Assembly (NCBI GenBank): GCA_903845215.1
Contig: CAIMWI010000080.1
Location: 1 to 37,344 of the forward strand
Length of the DNA stretch: 37,344 nucleotides
Direction: 5' to 3'
DNA from: an uncultured Rhodobacterales bacterium
GTDB lineage: Bacteria; Pseudomonadota; Alphaproteobacteria; Rhodobacterales; Rhodobacteraceae
The translations under genes and the position numbers were made by a program. Each line of letters opens with the position of its first letter. Within the stretch, counting starts at the first letter, position 1. Shown piece after piece: positions 1 through 8,565 of the stretch. A model generated the notes under the pieces. It saw nothing but the letters and a program-made list of their open reading frames with translations, was not told where the DNA came from and searched no databases.

Positions 1-1
1 C

Positions 2-1560
<1,559 letters not shown>

Positions 1561-1561
<1 letters not shown>

Positions 1562-1610
1562 TCTGCCCCAAAGGCAGATCGAAAAGGGCGCCCGTTTGGG
1601 CGCCCTTTTT
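1561..1610 (+). terminator. groEL terminator: two consecutive hairpins
   Basis: The first small hairpin starts on the last base of the groEL stop codon (7-bp arms 1561-1567 and 1573-1579). The second is a perfect 12-bp stem (1582-1593 and 1598-1609) with a four-base loop GTTT. Its 3' arm ends in TTTTT, a classic intrinsic terminator. The opposite strand carries an A/T tail at the other end of the same stem, so it could also stop the convergent GNAT transcript. Confidence 0.9.
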
Positions 1611-1651
1611 GTTGCGCGGCTAGGCTGGGACTGAAAACTGCAGGGGTTTTC

Positions 1652-2140
1652 TTAGAGGCTTTTTACCAGCCGGAACAGCGTGTGACCTGTCTCGTCATCA
1701 AAGCGCGTCACGCCGGTTGGGGCAAAGCCCTGCTGTGCCCAAAATTCATGGCCCCGCGTATTGGCCTGCAACACCCCCAGATACAGGCGCGGGCTGGGCC
1801 GGGCGAGGGTTTCAAGATGCGATGTAAAGGCCGCGCCGTGCCCTTGGCCGCGCGCTAAGGGCGCAAGGATCATCAGGCCAAGATAGGCGTCTTCGGGCTG
1901 GGGAAAGCCAAAAGACAGTTCGGCCACGCCAGACAGGTGGCCATCCAAGAACAGCCCCAAACGGTGCGAGCGTGCCGGATCGCAGTTGGGCGGGCAGGCG
2001 GTGAAAAACTCGTCCACCTGCGCGTCGTCGGGGTCGTGGCCCAGCCAAAGCTGGTAGTAATCTGCGGCCTGTAACAGCAGGGCGGCTACCGCGGCGCGGT
2101 CTTGCACGGGGTGAAGTGGGCGGATCAGTCTTTGGGGCAT
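1652..2140 (-). CDS. GNAT-family N-acetyltransferase
   Basis: Predicted cytosolic acetyl-CoA-dependent N-acyltransferase of unknown substrate, 162 residues. The acetyl-CoA pyrophosphate-binding motif A appears as LAPLARGQGHGAAF (R/Q-x-x-G-x-G/A type), followed by the family C-terminal pattern with ANTRGHEFWAQQGF. I chose the ATG at 2140 (MPQRLIRPLHP), because the longer upstream reading adds a basic low-complexity stretch with no family similarity. This start overlaps the end of the upstream Gre-family gene by 16 bases, so the two are probably translationally coupled. It is last of a three-gene minus-strand group, convergent with groEL. The substrate cannot be inferred. Confidence 0.85.
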   Translation of the reverse strand: MPQRLIRPLHPVQDRAAVAALLLQAADYYQLWLGHDPDDAQVDEFFTACPPNCDPARSHRLGLFLDGHLSGVAELSFGFPQPEDAYLGLMILAPLARGQGHGAAFTSHLETLARPSPRLYLGVLQANTRGHEFWAQQGFAPTGVTRFDDETGHTLFRLVKSL

Positions 2141-2622
2141 AGGATGGCGCTTATGGTTAGGTCGGTTGTGCCGCTGGGTTTTGTCCATGTCACGCTGTCG
2201 CCAGGTTCGCCCCCCAGCAAAGCGCGGGCCAGTGGCGCGTGAGCGCTGATGCGACCCAAGGCGGGGTCGGCCTCATCTTCGCCGGTGATTTCGTAAGTAT
2301 GTGTGCGCCCTTGGGCATCACAGACCTGCACGCACAGGCCAAAGGCCACGCACGACAGATCGTGTTGGGCTGGGTCTACCGGAATGGCGCTGCGCAACCG
2401 CGCCTCAAGATAGCGGATGTCGCGTTCGGCGGCGGCTTCGGGAAACTTGTCCAACCGCTCGGCCCGCGCTTTCAAATCGGCCAAACGCCCCTGGGCTTGG
2501 CGCAATCTGTCTTGCAAATCGGCCAGCCCGCGCCGGGTGACATAGTTCGGATGGGCCGACAACGGCAGGTCGGGCAACGGGTCAAGGGCGCCGTCGCCCT
2601 CTTTGACAAAAGCGCGGCTCAT
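2125..2622 (-). CDS. GreA/GreB-family transcription elongation factor
   Basis: 165-residue protein of the GreA/GreB family, which rescues backtracked RNA polymerase by stimulating transcript cleavage. The N-terminal half has NYVTRRGLADLQDRL followed by a charged, heptad-like stretch to about residue 80, matching the family's antiparallel coiled coil. The C-terminal half has RISAHAPLARALLGGEPGDSV, matching the conserved IS..SPLGRALLGK..GD region of the FKBP-like domain. The N-terminal extension MSRAFVKEGDG resembles alphaproteobacterial GreB-like proteins. Canonical GreA/GreB has acidic residues at the coiled-coil tip; here the tip region is RLDKFPEAAAERDI, so cleavage activity is plausible but unproven. 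Its start overlaps the Nudix stop by four bases (ATGA). Confidence 0.85.
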   Translation of the reverse strand: MSRAFVKEGDGALDPLPDLPLSAHPNYVTRRGLADLQDRLRQAQGRLADLKARAERLDKFPEAAAERDIRYLEARLRSAIPVDPAQHDLSCVAFGLCVQVCDAQGRTHTYEITGEDEADPALGRISAHAPLARALLGGEPGDSVTWTKPSGTTDLTISAILCPKD

Positions 2623-3071
2623 CGGATCAAACGCTCTAGCGGATCATAGGTCAGGCCCTGCGACCACGCCATAGTGGCAAGGCTGTCAGGCTTGAAGCGG
2701 ATCTTGCGAGTTTGCAGATCACTTTGCGTGAAAAAGCGCCGCTCTGTCACCACCCCCGCCGGATCGCGCCAATCGGCGACCAGATCGCCGCTGGTGACAG
2801 TGCAGTGAAAGAAAATTTCGACTTGATGAAAGCCGCTGGCGGGATCGTGAAATTCGTTGATCAGGGCAGGGGCCCCGACGCTGACCCGCAGGCCGGTTTC
2901 CTCAAAGACTTCGCGCATCAGGTTGTCTGGTAAAGACGAACCCGCCTCGACCCCGCCACCCGGCGCGCACCACAGATCAGAGCGCGCGTCGGCAAAGGCA
3001 TTGACCAGCAACAAAGCACTGTCCTGCAAAATCAGGGCGCGGGCAGCCAAGCGAGGGGTTTTTGGTTTCAT
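2619..3071 (-). CDS. Nudix hydrolase
   Basis: 150-residue pyrophosphohydrolase of the Nudix superfamily, acting on a nucleoside diphosphate linked to another group. The Nudix box runs from GGVEAGSSLPDN through MREVFEETGL (roughly residues 40-62) and fits G-x5-E-x7-RE-U-x-EE-x-G-U, including the metal-binding REVFEE. The substrate is unknown. It is the first gene of the Nudix-Gre-GNAT group and lies 38 bases downstream of the RibN-like transporter on the same strand, so readthrough from the flavin-controlled transcript is possible. No Shine-Dalgarno is visible before its ATG, and that ATG lies in the distal arm of a perfect 10-bp hairpin (3070-3096). Confidence 0.9.
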   Translation of the reverse strand: MKPKTPRLAARALILQDSALLLVNAFADARSDLWCAPGGGVEAGSSLPDNLMREVFEETGLRVSVGAPALINEFHDPASGFHQVEIFFHCTVTSGDLVADWRDPAGVVTERRFFTQSDLQTRKIRFKPDSLATMAWSQGLTYDPLERLIR

Positions 3072-3096
3072 GCGCCAAGGCTAAAGCTTGGCGCAT
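3070..3096 (-). terminator. Hairpin between ribN-like gene and Nudix gene, containing the Nudix start codon
   Basis: Perfect 10-bp arms at 3070-3079 and 3087-3096 with a seven-base loop. On the minus strand it begins 13 bases after the ribN-like stop codon, and its distal arm includes the first two bases of the Nudix ATG (3069-3071). There is no strong U-tract after it. It may be a weak terminator for the transporter mRNA or a structure that limits Nudix translation; sequence alone does not decide. Confidence 0.55.
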
Positions 3097-3109
3097 GAAT
3101 GTCCAGCCC

Positions 3110-3997
3110 TTAGGCGGGAACGGCCGTGCCCGGCAGGTTGCGCCCCGACCACAGCAGATACAGCGATCCCATCAGTATAAGGGCAACACCCGCCCAGATA
3201 TTGCCCTCGGGCCAATAGCCAAAGGCCAGACCATAGATCAAAATGTTGCTGATCAGCTTAAGATCGTCGAAGGGCTGCACAAAGGCCGCATCGCTGGCGG
3301 CATAGGCCCATGTCAGCAGATGCTGCGCCGCCATCATGATGATGCCGCCCGCCAGCAACCAAGCCAAGATTTGCAGGCTGGGCAGTTCAAACCCCGCCTG
3401 CAGCGACAGGCCCGCGTTGATCGGCGTCAGCAAAACCAGCAGCCACAGTGTCACGGTGGGGGCCTGTTCGGTGCGCGTCAGCACCTTGGTCATCAGCGAT
3501 GAGGCCGCCCATAAAATTGCGGCGGCCACCGGATAGACCATCGTCGCCGTCAGCCCCGTGGTCCACAAGTTGGCCACAATGCTGGCCCCGCCCAACCCCA
3601 CAGCCGCCGCAATCCAGCGTGGCGGGGTGACGGTTTCGCCCAAAAACACCTTGGCCCCGATCAGCACGAAAATCGGCGAGGTCATCACCAAGGCAATCAC
3701 CTGCCAGATCGGCGTCCCCGAGGCGAGGCTTATCACAAAGGCCTGCACCCCTAGGGCCGACAGGATCACCCGGATCACATGCAAAACGGGGCGTTTTGTG
3801 CGCAGTTTGCCCAACCCCTCGCGCAGCACAAAGGGCAGTGAAAAGGCGGTGGCGATGGCATATTGCCAGAAGGTATCGGATTGCGGCTTAAAGCCCAATT
3901 GGGCGGTGATCACAAAAGTAATGGCATTGGCTGCGGCAAAACATACGCCCGCTAGCACCATAAAGCCTGCGCCTTTCAGAAGGTTGGTCTGATTCAT
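3110..3997 (-). CDS. ribN: EamA/DMT-family transporter, predicted riboflavin importer RibN
   Basis: 295-residue integral inner-membrane protein with about ten hydrophobic segments in two EamA repeats, typical of the drug/metabolite transporter superfamily. The family alone does not give a substrate. The specific call comes from the leader: an FMN riboswitch lies on the same strand at 4072-4192, with the ATG 74 bases downstream. RibN, a DMT-type riboflavin transporter described in Rhizobium leguminosarum and other Proteobacteria, has this arrangement. The start at 3997 is supported by TAAGGAG six bases upstream (4004-4010). Expression should fall when FMN is abundant. Family and riboswitch are seen directly; riboflavin specificity is inferred. 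Confidence 0.85.
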   Translation of the reverse strand: MNQTNLLKGAGFMVLAGVCFAAANAITFVITAQLGFKPQSDTFWQYAIATAFSLPFVLREGLGKLRTKRPVLHVIRVILSALGVQAFVISLASGTPIWQVIALVMTSPIFVLIGAKVFLGETVTPPRWIAAAVGLGGASIVANLWTTGLTATMVYPVAAAILWAASSLMTKVLTRTEQAPTVTLWLLVLLTPINAGLSLQAGFELPSLQILAWLLAGGIIMMAAQHLLTWAYAASDAAFVQPFDDLKLISNILIYGLAFGYWPEGNIWAGVALILMGSLYLLWSGRNLPGTAVPA

Positions 3998-4044
3998 GAG
4001 TGTCTCCTTACGACCACATAAATCAGGGGGATATGCGAATAGGC

Positions 4045-4060
4045 CCGCCCGATCGGGCGG
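4045..4060 (-). promoter_or_regulatory. GC-rich palindrome in the riboswitch expression platform
   Basis: A 16-base perfect palindrome (CCGCCCGATCGGGCGG) lies between the aptamer and the ribN Shine-Dalgarno. It can fold as a 6-bp hairpin with loop GATC. No U-run follows, so it is not a standard intrinsic terminator. It may be part of the switch, acting on translation or as a pause or Rho-related element. The mechanism is not resolved. Confidence 0.5.
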
Positions 4061-4071
4061 TCACTTTGCGC

Positions 4072-4192
4072 ATTCTCTTTCATCCGGACTATACCGTCGG
4101 CTCCGGAGTGACACCGGATCTGCTGACCCTTTGTTGCCAAAGGCGCTCGCGGGCTATACCGCCGGTGGGGAATTGCACCCCGCCCTGAGAAT
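4072..4192 (-). promoter_or_regulatory. FMN riboswitch (RFN element)
   Basis: Read on the minus strand, the segment holds the hallmark FMN-aptamer blocks in order: AGGGCGGGGTGCAATTCCCC, ACCGGCGGTATAGCCCGCGA, a variable hairpin CCTTTG-GCAA-CAAAGG, then GGTCAGCAGATCCGGTG, GAGCCGACGGTATAGTCCGG and ATG. The closing helix P1 is formed by 4187-4192 with 4072-4077 (ATTCTC with GAGAAT). The match to the consensus is close to base by base, so identification is firm. It controls the transporter gene that starts at 3997. In the family, FMN binding turns expression off. Confidence 0.97.
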
Positions 4193-4336
4193 ACCGGGAA
4201 CGGCCCCGGCGGGGTGGACATATCATGATGCAGCAAGGCCGACAAGGTGCGCGGGTGCGCCGCATCTGTGCGTAGGGGCGGGGCCGTCGTCTTATGCCTG
4301 CGTGCCGCTTGCCAAGGCACAAGCCGCAGGCTATCA

Positions 4337-4354
4337 ATTATCCAAATGCATAAT
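4337..4354 (+). promoter_or_regulatory. Inverted repeat over a -10-like box before the TetR gene
   Basis: ATTAT (4337-4341) and ATAAT (4350-4354) form an inverted repeat with an 8-base spacer in a locally AT-rich patch. CATAAT (4349-4354) could be the -10 box of the tetR-aruH-aruI operon. TetR regulators often bind such sites at their own promoters, so autoregulation is plausible. No convincing -35 is seen. It is a weak call based on position and symmetry. Confidence 0.4.
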
Positions 4355-4368
4355 AAGGCCCGCATCCC

Positions 4369-5043
4369 GTGTCTGCCGACCGCAAACCCTATCACCGCGA
4401 GACCGAGGATACCCGCCGTCAGGCGCTGATCACCGCCACCTTGGCGCTGGTGGCCGAAGGCGGGGCGCAGGCGGCCACGGTGCGCGCCATCGCCCAAAAG
4501 GCCGGTGTAACGGCGGGATTGATCCGGCATTATTTCCAAGGCAAAGACCAGTTGATCGCCGCCGCCTATGGCCATCTGATGACCCGCATGACGGCAGACA
4601 GTGCCGCTGACCTCAGCAAAGCCCCCCATGATCCAACGGCCCGGCTGGCGGCCTTTGTCGCCGCAGCACTCAGCCCGCCAGTGGTCGATGGGCAAGCGTT
4701 GATCCTTTGGGCGACCTTTTTGCAAGAAACCCACCGCGATCCGGCCATGCGCCAGACCCATGCGCAAACCTACCTTGCCTTTCGCGACCAGTTGCAAAGC
4801 CTGATCGCCGACCTGCCCGCGCTGAAAGGCGCGCAAGACCCCCGCCGCCTTGCCATCGCCTGCAACGCCGTGATTGACGGCTTGTGGATGGAAGGCTGCG
4901 CCTTGCCAGAAGCCTTTGCTTTGGGCGAACTTGTAGAAATTGGCCTGCGCGCAGTGGGGGCTATCTTGGGGACTGACCTTTCAGGGCAAGGGATGCGCGA
5001 CCTTGCCCAAACGACAGACGCAAACAAGAAAGTGAAGACATGA
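4369..5043 (+). CDS. TetR-family regulator, BetI-like, of the arginine transaminase operon
   Basis: 224-residue transcriptional regulator. The N-terminal helix-turn-helix is clear: TVRAIAQKAGVTAGLIRHYF, about residues 37-56, then the typical GKDQLIAAAY helix. The GLIRHYF recognition helix resembles BetI-type members. The C-terminal ligand domain is of the variable TetR type. Translation starts at GTG 4369 with AAGG about ten bases upstream; no better in-frame start fits the domain. Its stop overlaps the aruH start in ATGA (5040-5043), so it is co-translated with the enzymes it probably controls. The effector is unknown; arginine or 2-ketoarginine would be the first guess from context. Confidence 0.9.
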   Translation: MSADRKPYHRETEDTRRQALITATLALVAEGGAQAATVRAIAQKAGVTAGLIRHYFQGKDQLIAAAYGHLMTRMTADSAADLSKAPHDPTARLAAFVAAALSPPVVDGQALILWATFLQETHRDPAMRQTHAQTYLAFRDQLQSLIADLPALKGAQDPRRLAIACNAVIDGLWMEGCALPEAFALGELVEIGLRAVGAILGTDLSGQGMRDLAQTTDANKKVKT

Positions 5044-6227
5044 AATATGCGGCAGTTACCGACCGTCTGGCAGGTCTTGGCGGGGCAAAATGGGAGGTTC
5101 ACGCCAAAGCTAAGGCGATGATCGCCGCAGGCCAAGACGTGCTTTTGCTGACCATCGGCGAACCTGATGTCCCCCCCCCACCCGCGCTGCTCGCCACCGC
5201 CAAAGCGGCGATGGATGCAGGCCGCTATGCCTATTCCAACGGGCGTGGCGAACCGGCCCTGCTTGCAGCCTTGTCTGCCCGCTACACCGCCCGCAGGGGT
5301 CGCCCGATCAGCACCCAGCAATTCATGGCCTTCCCTGGCACCCAAACCGCCCTTTTCGCTGTGCTGACAGGGCTTGTCAGTCCGGGTGACGAAGTGCTGG
5401 TGGGCGATCCGATGTATGCCACCTACGAAGGTGTCATCATGGCGCCGGGGGCCAAAGTGGTCCCCGTGCCGCTGCGCCCCGAACACGGCTTTCGCATGCA
5501 AGCCGCCGATGTTGCGGCCCGTATCACCCCCGCCAGCCGTGTGTTGATGCTGAACACCCCGCACAACCCTACAGGGGCAGTGTTAAGCGCGGAAGATATT
5601 GTGGCGCTGGGCCGTGTCGCCAAAGCGCATGATTTGTGGATTGTCTGCGATGAGGTTTATGAAGAACTGATCTTCGCCGATGGCAAATTCGCCTCGCCGC
5701 TGGATATGGCCGATCTGGCCGAACGCTCGGTCGCCGTGTCTTCCATCTCTAAATCCCACGCCGCACCGGGCTTTCGTTCTGGCTGGGCTGTTGGGCCGGA
5801 AGAGTTTGTCGCAGCCCTGCTGCCTGTGGCCGAGACGATGCTGTTTGGCAACCAACCCTTCATCGCCGATATGACCGCCCAAGCCGTGGCCAAACCGTCA
5901 GAGGTTGCGCGCGGCATGGCCGAACGCTTTGCCCGCCGCGCCCGCCTGATCAAACAAGCCCTGCATGGCCAAAACGCGCTGCATGTGCACCAACCAGAGG
6001 CGGGGATGTTCTCTGTGGTCGATATTCGCGCCACGGGCCTGAGCGGTGAAGCCTTTGCCCACCGCCTGCTGGACGAGGAAAAAGTCGCCGTCATGCCCGG
6101 CGAAAGCTTTGGCCCCGCGCTGAACGGCTGGCTGCGCCTAAGCCTGACGCGGTCAGACGACGAACTGACCGAGGCCTGCCACCGCATCGCAGCCTTTGCC
6201 GCACGCCAGCTGACAGGTGCCAAATGA
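5040..6227 (+). CDS. aruH: Class I/II aminotransferase, predicted arginine:pyruvate transaminase AruH
   Basis: 395-residue PLP-dependent fold-type I aminotransferase. Predicted reaction: L-arginine + pyruvate to 2-ketoarginine (5-guanidino-2-oxopentanoate) + alanine. Visible motifs are the NTPHNPTGAV loop, CDEVYEEL with the PLP-nitrogen aspartate, SSISKSHAAPGFRSGW with the Schiff-base lysine, and the C-terminal arginine in GWLRLSL. The N-terminus (KYAAVTDRLAGLGGAKWEVH) resembles what I recall of Pseudomonas aeruginosa AruH. The next gene is an AruI-like decarboxylase that would use the product, which is the strongest support for arginine over other substrates. The genes overlap by four bases on both sides. 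The family is certain; the substrate is inferred. Confidence 0.85.
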   Translation: MKYAAVTDRLAGLGGAKWEVHAKAKAMIAAGQDVLLLTIGEPDVPPPPALLATAKAAMDAGRYAYSNGRGEPALLAALSARYTARRGRPISTQQFMAFPGTQTALFAVLTGLVSPGDEVLVGDPMYATYEGVIMAPGAKVVPVPLRPEHGFRMQAADVAARITPASRVLMLNTPHNPTGAVLSAEDIVALGRVAKAHDLWIVCDEVYEELIFADGKFASPLDMADLAERSVAVSSISKSHAAPGFRSGWAVGPEEFVAALLPVAETMLFGNQPFIADMTAQAVAKPSEVARGMAERFARRARLIKQALHGQNALHVHQPEAGMFSVVDIRATGLSGEAFAHRLLDEEKVAVMPGESFGPALNGWLRLSLTRSDDELTEACHRIAAFAARQLTGAK

Positions 6228-7801
6228 AAACCGTTGGCGAACGTCTGGTCGAAGGCCTCGCCGCGCGCGGGGTGCGCGTGGTTTTTGGCATTCCGGGGGT
6301 GCATACGGTCGAACTGTACCGTGGCCTGTCCGGCTCGCCCATTCGCCATGTCACGGCACGCCATGAACAAGGCTGCGCCTTTATGGCCGATGGCTATGCC
6401 CGCGTGAGCGGCCAGCCCGGGGTGGCCTTTGTCATCACTGGCCCAGGATTGACCAATGCGCTGACCGCCATGGCGCAAAGCCGCGAGGATTCGGTGCCGG
6501 TGCTGGTGATCTCGGGCGTCAACCGGCGCGACAGTCTGGGGCGTGGCTTGGGCCGGTTGCACGAATTGCCCGACCAAGGGGCGCTGGTGCGCGCGCTGTG
6601 CCCCTCGCGTCAGATCACTGGGCCGCAGGATGTGGGGCCCACCCTAGACTGGGCCTTTGCGCTTTTGACCACAGGCCGCCCCGGTCCAGTGCATATCGAA
6701 GTGCCCACCGACGTGATGCCCTTGCCCTGTGACGCCCTGCCCGCACCGGCACCCCCAAAGGCCAAGGCCCTGCCAGATGCCCAAGCCTTGGCGACAGCCG
6801 CAGCCTTGCTTAACGCCGCAAAGCGCCCCGTGATCTTGGCAGGCGGCGGCGTGCGGGGCCAAGAGGCCCATCTGACTGCCCTCGCTCAGCGGTTGAACGC
6901 GCCTGTTATCCAAACCACCAACGCGCGCGGCATGATGCACGGCCACCCGTTGTGCATTCCCGCTTCGCCCAGCCTTTTGCCGGTGCGTGCCCTGATCGCC
7001 GCATCGGACCAAATCCTCGCCATTGGCACCGAAATCGGCCAGACCGACTATGATATGTACGCCGATGACGCAGTCCCGTCTTTGGCCGAAATGATCCGCA
7101 TCGACATCGACGCCGACCAATTGGCCCGCCACCCCGCAGCTCTAACCTTGCAAGGCGATTCAGGGGCCACCATGACGGCGCTTTTGCCGCAGCTGACCCA
7201 AAAACCCGCCCACAGCACCCAAGCGGCCCATGACACCCGCACCGCCGCCCGCGCTGCCTTGACTGACCTGTCGGCCACCATGCCCGCCCAGTTGGAAATG
7301 GTCGAGGCGATCCGCTCTGCCCTTCCCCAAGCCTTGATCGTGGGCGACAGCACCCAGCCGGTCTATGCCGGCAACCTTTACTATGACCATGACCGCGCCG
7401 GCGGCTGGTTCAACGCCGCCACCGGCTTTGGGGCGCTGGGATTTGGGCCAGGGGCTGCCGTAGGCGCAGCTATAGCCGCCCCGGGCACACAGGTTGTCTG
7501 CCTGATCGGCGACGGTGGTTTGCAATTCTCGCCGGGCGAGTTGCGCACGGCTTTGGATGAAAATCTGCCCATCACCTTCTTGGTTTGGAACAACGCCGCC
7601 TTCCGCGAAATCGCCGATGCGATGCGCGGGGCCAATACCGAAATCATCGGCTGCCACCCGTCACCCCTGCGCATGAACCATTTCGCCGCCGCTTGCGATC
7701 TGCCCTTTGTCTCGATCCCGCAAGACCCGCAAGAGTTGCATCGGGCGCTGTCCACCCCCTGCACAGGCCCCCGCCTGATCGAGGTGCGCGTCACCCTTTA
7801 A
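6224..7801 (+). CDS. aruI: ThDP-dependent decarboxylase, predicted 2-ketoarginine decarboxylase AruI
   Basis: 525-residue thiamine-diphosphate enzyme of the acetolactate-synthase-like superfamily. Predicted reaction: 5-guanidino-2-oxopentanoate to 4-guanidinobutanal + CO2. The N-terminal PYR domain carries FGIPGVHTVELYRGL and RHEQGCAFMADGYARVSG with the cofactor-activating glutamate. The C-terminal PP domain carries LIGDGGLQFSPGEL and ends in WNN, the GDG-N motif binding Mg-ThDP. The GIPGVHT..LYRGL signature and pairing with an AruH-like transaminase favour AruI over acetolactate synthase. It overlaps aruH by four bases. Later steps (4-guanidinobutanal dehydrogenase, guanidinobutyrase) are not adjacent. 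Convergent inverted repeats follow. Confidence 0.85.
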   Translation: MKTVGERLVEGLAARGVRVVFGIPGVHTVELYRGLSGSPIRHVTARHEQGCAFMADGYARVSGQPGVAFVITGPGLTNALTAMAQSREDSVPVLVISGVNRRDSLGRGLGRLHELPDQGALVRALCPSRQITGPQDVGPTLDWAFALLTTGRPGPVHIEVPTDVMPLPCDALPAPAPPKAKALPDAQALATAAALLNAAKRPVILAGGGVRGQEAHLTALAQRLNAPVIQTTNARGMMHGHPLCIPASPSLLPVRALIAASDQILAIGTEIGQTDYDMYADDAVPSLAEMIRIDIDADQLARHPAALTLQGDSGATMTALLPQLTQKPAHSTQAAHDTRTAARAALTDLSATMPAQLEMVEAIRSALPQALIVGDSTQPVYAGNLYYDHDRAGGWFNAATGFGALGFGPGAAVGAAIAAPGTQVVCLIGDGGLQFSPGELRTALDENLPITFLVWNNAAFREIADAMRGANTEIIGCHPSPLRMNHFAAACDLPFVSIPQDPQELHRALSTPCTGPRLIEVRVTL

Positions 7802-7802
7802 C

Positions 7803-7824
7803 TTTCATATTTGCCCAAATATCC
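7803..7824. repeat. Intergenic repeat with core ATATTTGCCCAAATAT, copy 1
   Basis: A 22-base element immediately after the aruI stop. Its core ATATTTG-CC-CAAATAT is an inverted repeat. A second copy at 24214-24235 matches 21 of 22 bases and also lies just beyond a gene's 3' end. I recall such elements as frequent at gene ends in Rhodobacterales, but copy number here is only two. Confidence 0.6.
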
Positions 7825-7836
7825 CCGCCGGAGGCC

Positions 7837-7906
7837 CGATTTTTCGCAGAAAAATCGTCCTATTCCCGCGTTTTATGCCGAGGCCACGATTTTTCGGCGA
7901 AAAATC
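7837..7906. terminator. Twin inverted repeats between convergent aruI and AsnC-type gene
   Basis: Two nearly identical stem-loops: arms CGATTTTTC / GAAAAATCG at 7837-7845 and 7849-7857 (9 bp, loop GCA), and GATTTTTC / GAAAAATC at 7888-7895 and 7899-7906 (8 bp, loop GGC). They fill the gap between two convergent genes and have T-rich arms on both strands, so a bidirectional terminator role is likely. They could also be copies of a dispersed palindromic repeat. Confidence 0.65.
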
Positions 7907-7909
7907 AAC

Positions 7910-8410
7910 TCACGCCAATTTGGCAAGCCGGGCTTCCAAAACCTCAAACGGCAGTCCGGGTTGGTCCTTGGCACAGCGAATAACCAACGAGGTTTTCACA
8001 TTCGCCACATTCTCGGCCTTCAAGAGTTGCTCGGTCAGAAAGTTCTGAAAAGTCGACAGATCAGGCGCCACGCATTTCAGAATAAAATCGATCTCGCCGT
8101 TCAACATATGGCATTCGCGCACCAAGGGCCACGCGCGGCAGCGGCCCTCAAAGGTCGACAGGTCGGCTTCAGCTTGGCTGTTCAGCCGCACCATGGCAAA
8201 AACCTGCACCTCAAAGCCCATCTCGCGTGCGTCGATATCGGCGTGGTAGCCCTTGATATAGCCTGCCTCTTCCAGCGTGCGCACACGGCGCAAGCAAGGC
8301 GGGGCTGATATGCCGACCCGACTGGCCAATTCCACATTGGTCATGCGCCCATCGGCCTGCAATTCTGCCAGAATCTTGCGGTCAATCGGGTCAAGCTTGG
8401 AAACCGGCAT
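7910..8410 (-). CDS. Lrp/AsnC-family transcriptional regulator
   Basis: 166-residue feast/famine regulator. The N-terminal winged helix-turn-helix reads [50 protein letters not shown] in register (about residues 6-55; the piece [16 protein letters not shown] is the recognition region). The C-terminal RAM/AsnC ligand domain contains [25 protein letters not shown]. The start at 8410 has GGAGCG upstream and matches the usual family N-terminus; the longer reading upstream is not family-like. It is divergent from trxB. The amino-acid ligand is unknown. A quasi-symmetric site in the 155-base divergent region may be its operator. Confidence 0.93.
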   Translation of the reverse strand: MPVSKLDPIDRKILAELQADGRMTNVELASRVGISAPPCLRRVRTLEEAGYIKGYHADIDAREMGFEVQVFAMVRLNSQAEADLSTFEGRCRAWPLVRECHMLNGEIDFILKCVAPDLSTFQNFLTEQLLKAENVANVKTSLVIRCAKDQPGLPFEVLEARLAKLA

Positions 8411-8453
8411 GGGACGCTCCTCGTTTGCGGGATCTGTACGCCCACGGGGGACT

Positions 8454-8482
8454 TTGCGCAATAATATTTCACCGCCGCGCAA
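8454..8482. promoter_or_regulatory. Possible AsnC/Lrp-type operator in the divergent region
   Basis: TTGCGC (8454-8459) and GCGCAA (8477-8482) form an inverted repeat separated by 17 bases. Inside the left half is the quasi-palindrome GCAATAATATTTC, of the AT-centred type often bound by Lrp-family proteins. It sits between the AsnC-type gene and trxB, where an autoregulatory site is expected. Weak evidence. Confidence 0.35.
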
Positions 8483-8565
8483 GAAAAAGTCGCACTTCGT
8501 CGACCCTTTTCTATCCCTGTCCCTGCGCATATATCTGCACTGCATCCAGAAAGGGCGGTTTTGTC

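Noticed and set aside
4045..4060. GC palindrome as an intrinsic terminator of the riboswitch
   Set aside because: No U-run follows it on the minus strand, so it was reported as an expression-platform element of unknown mode only.
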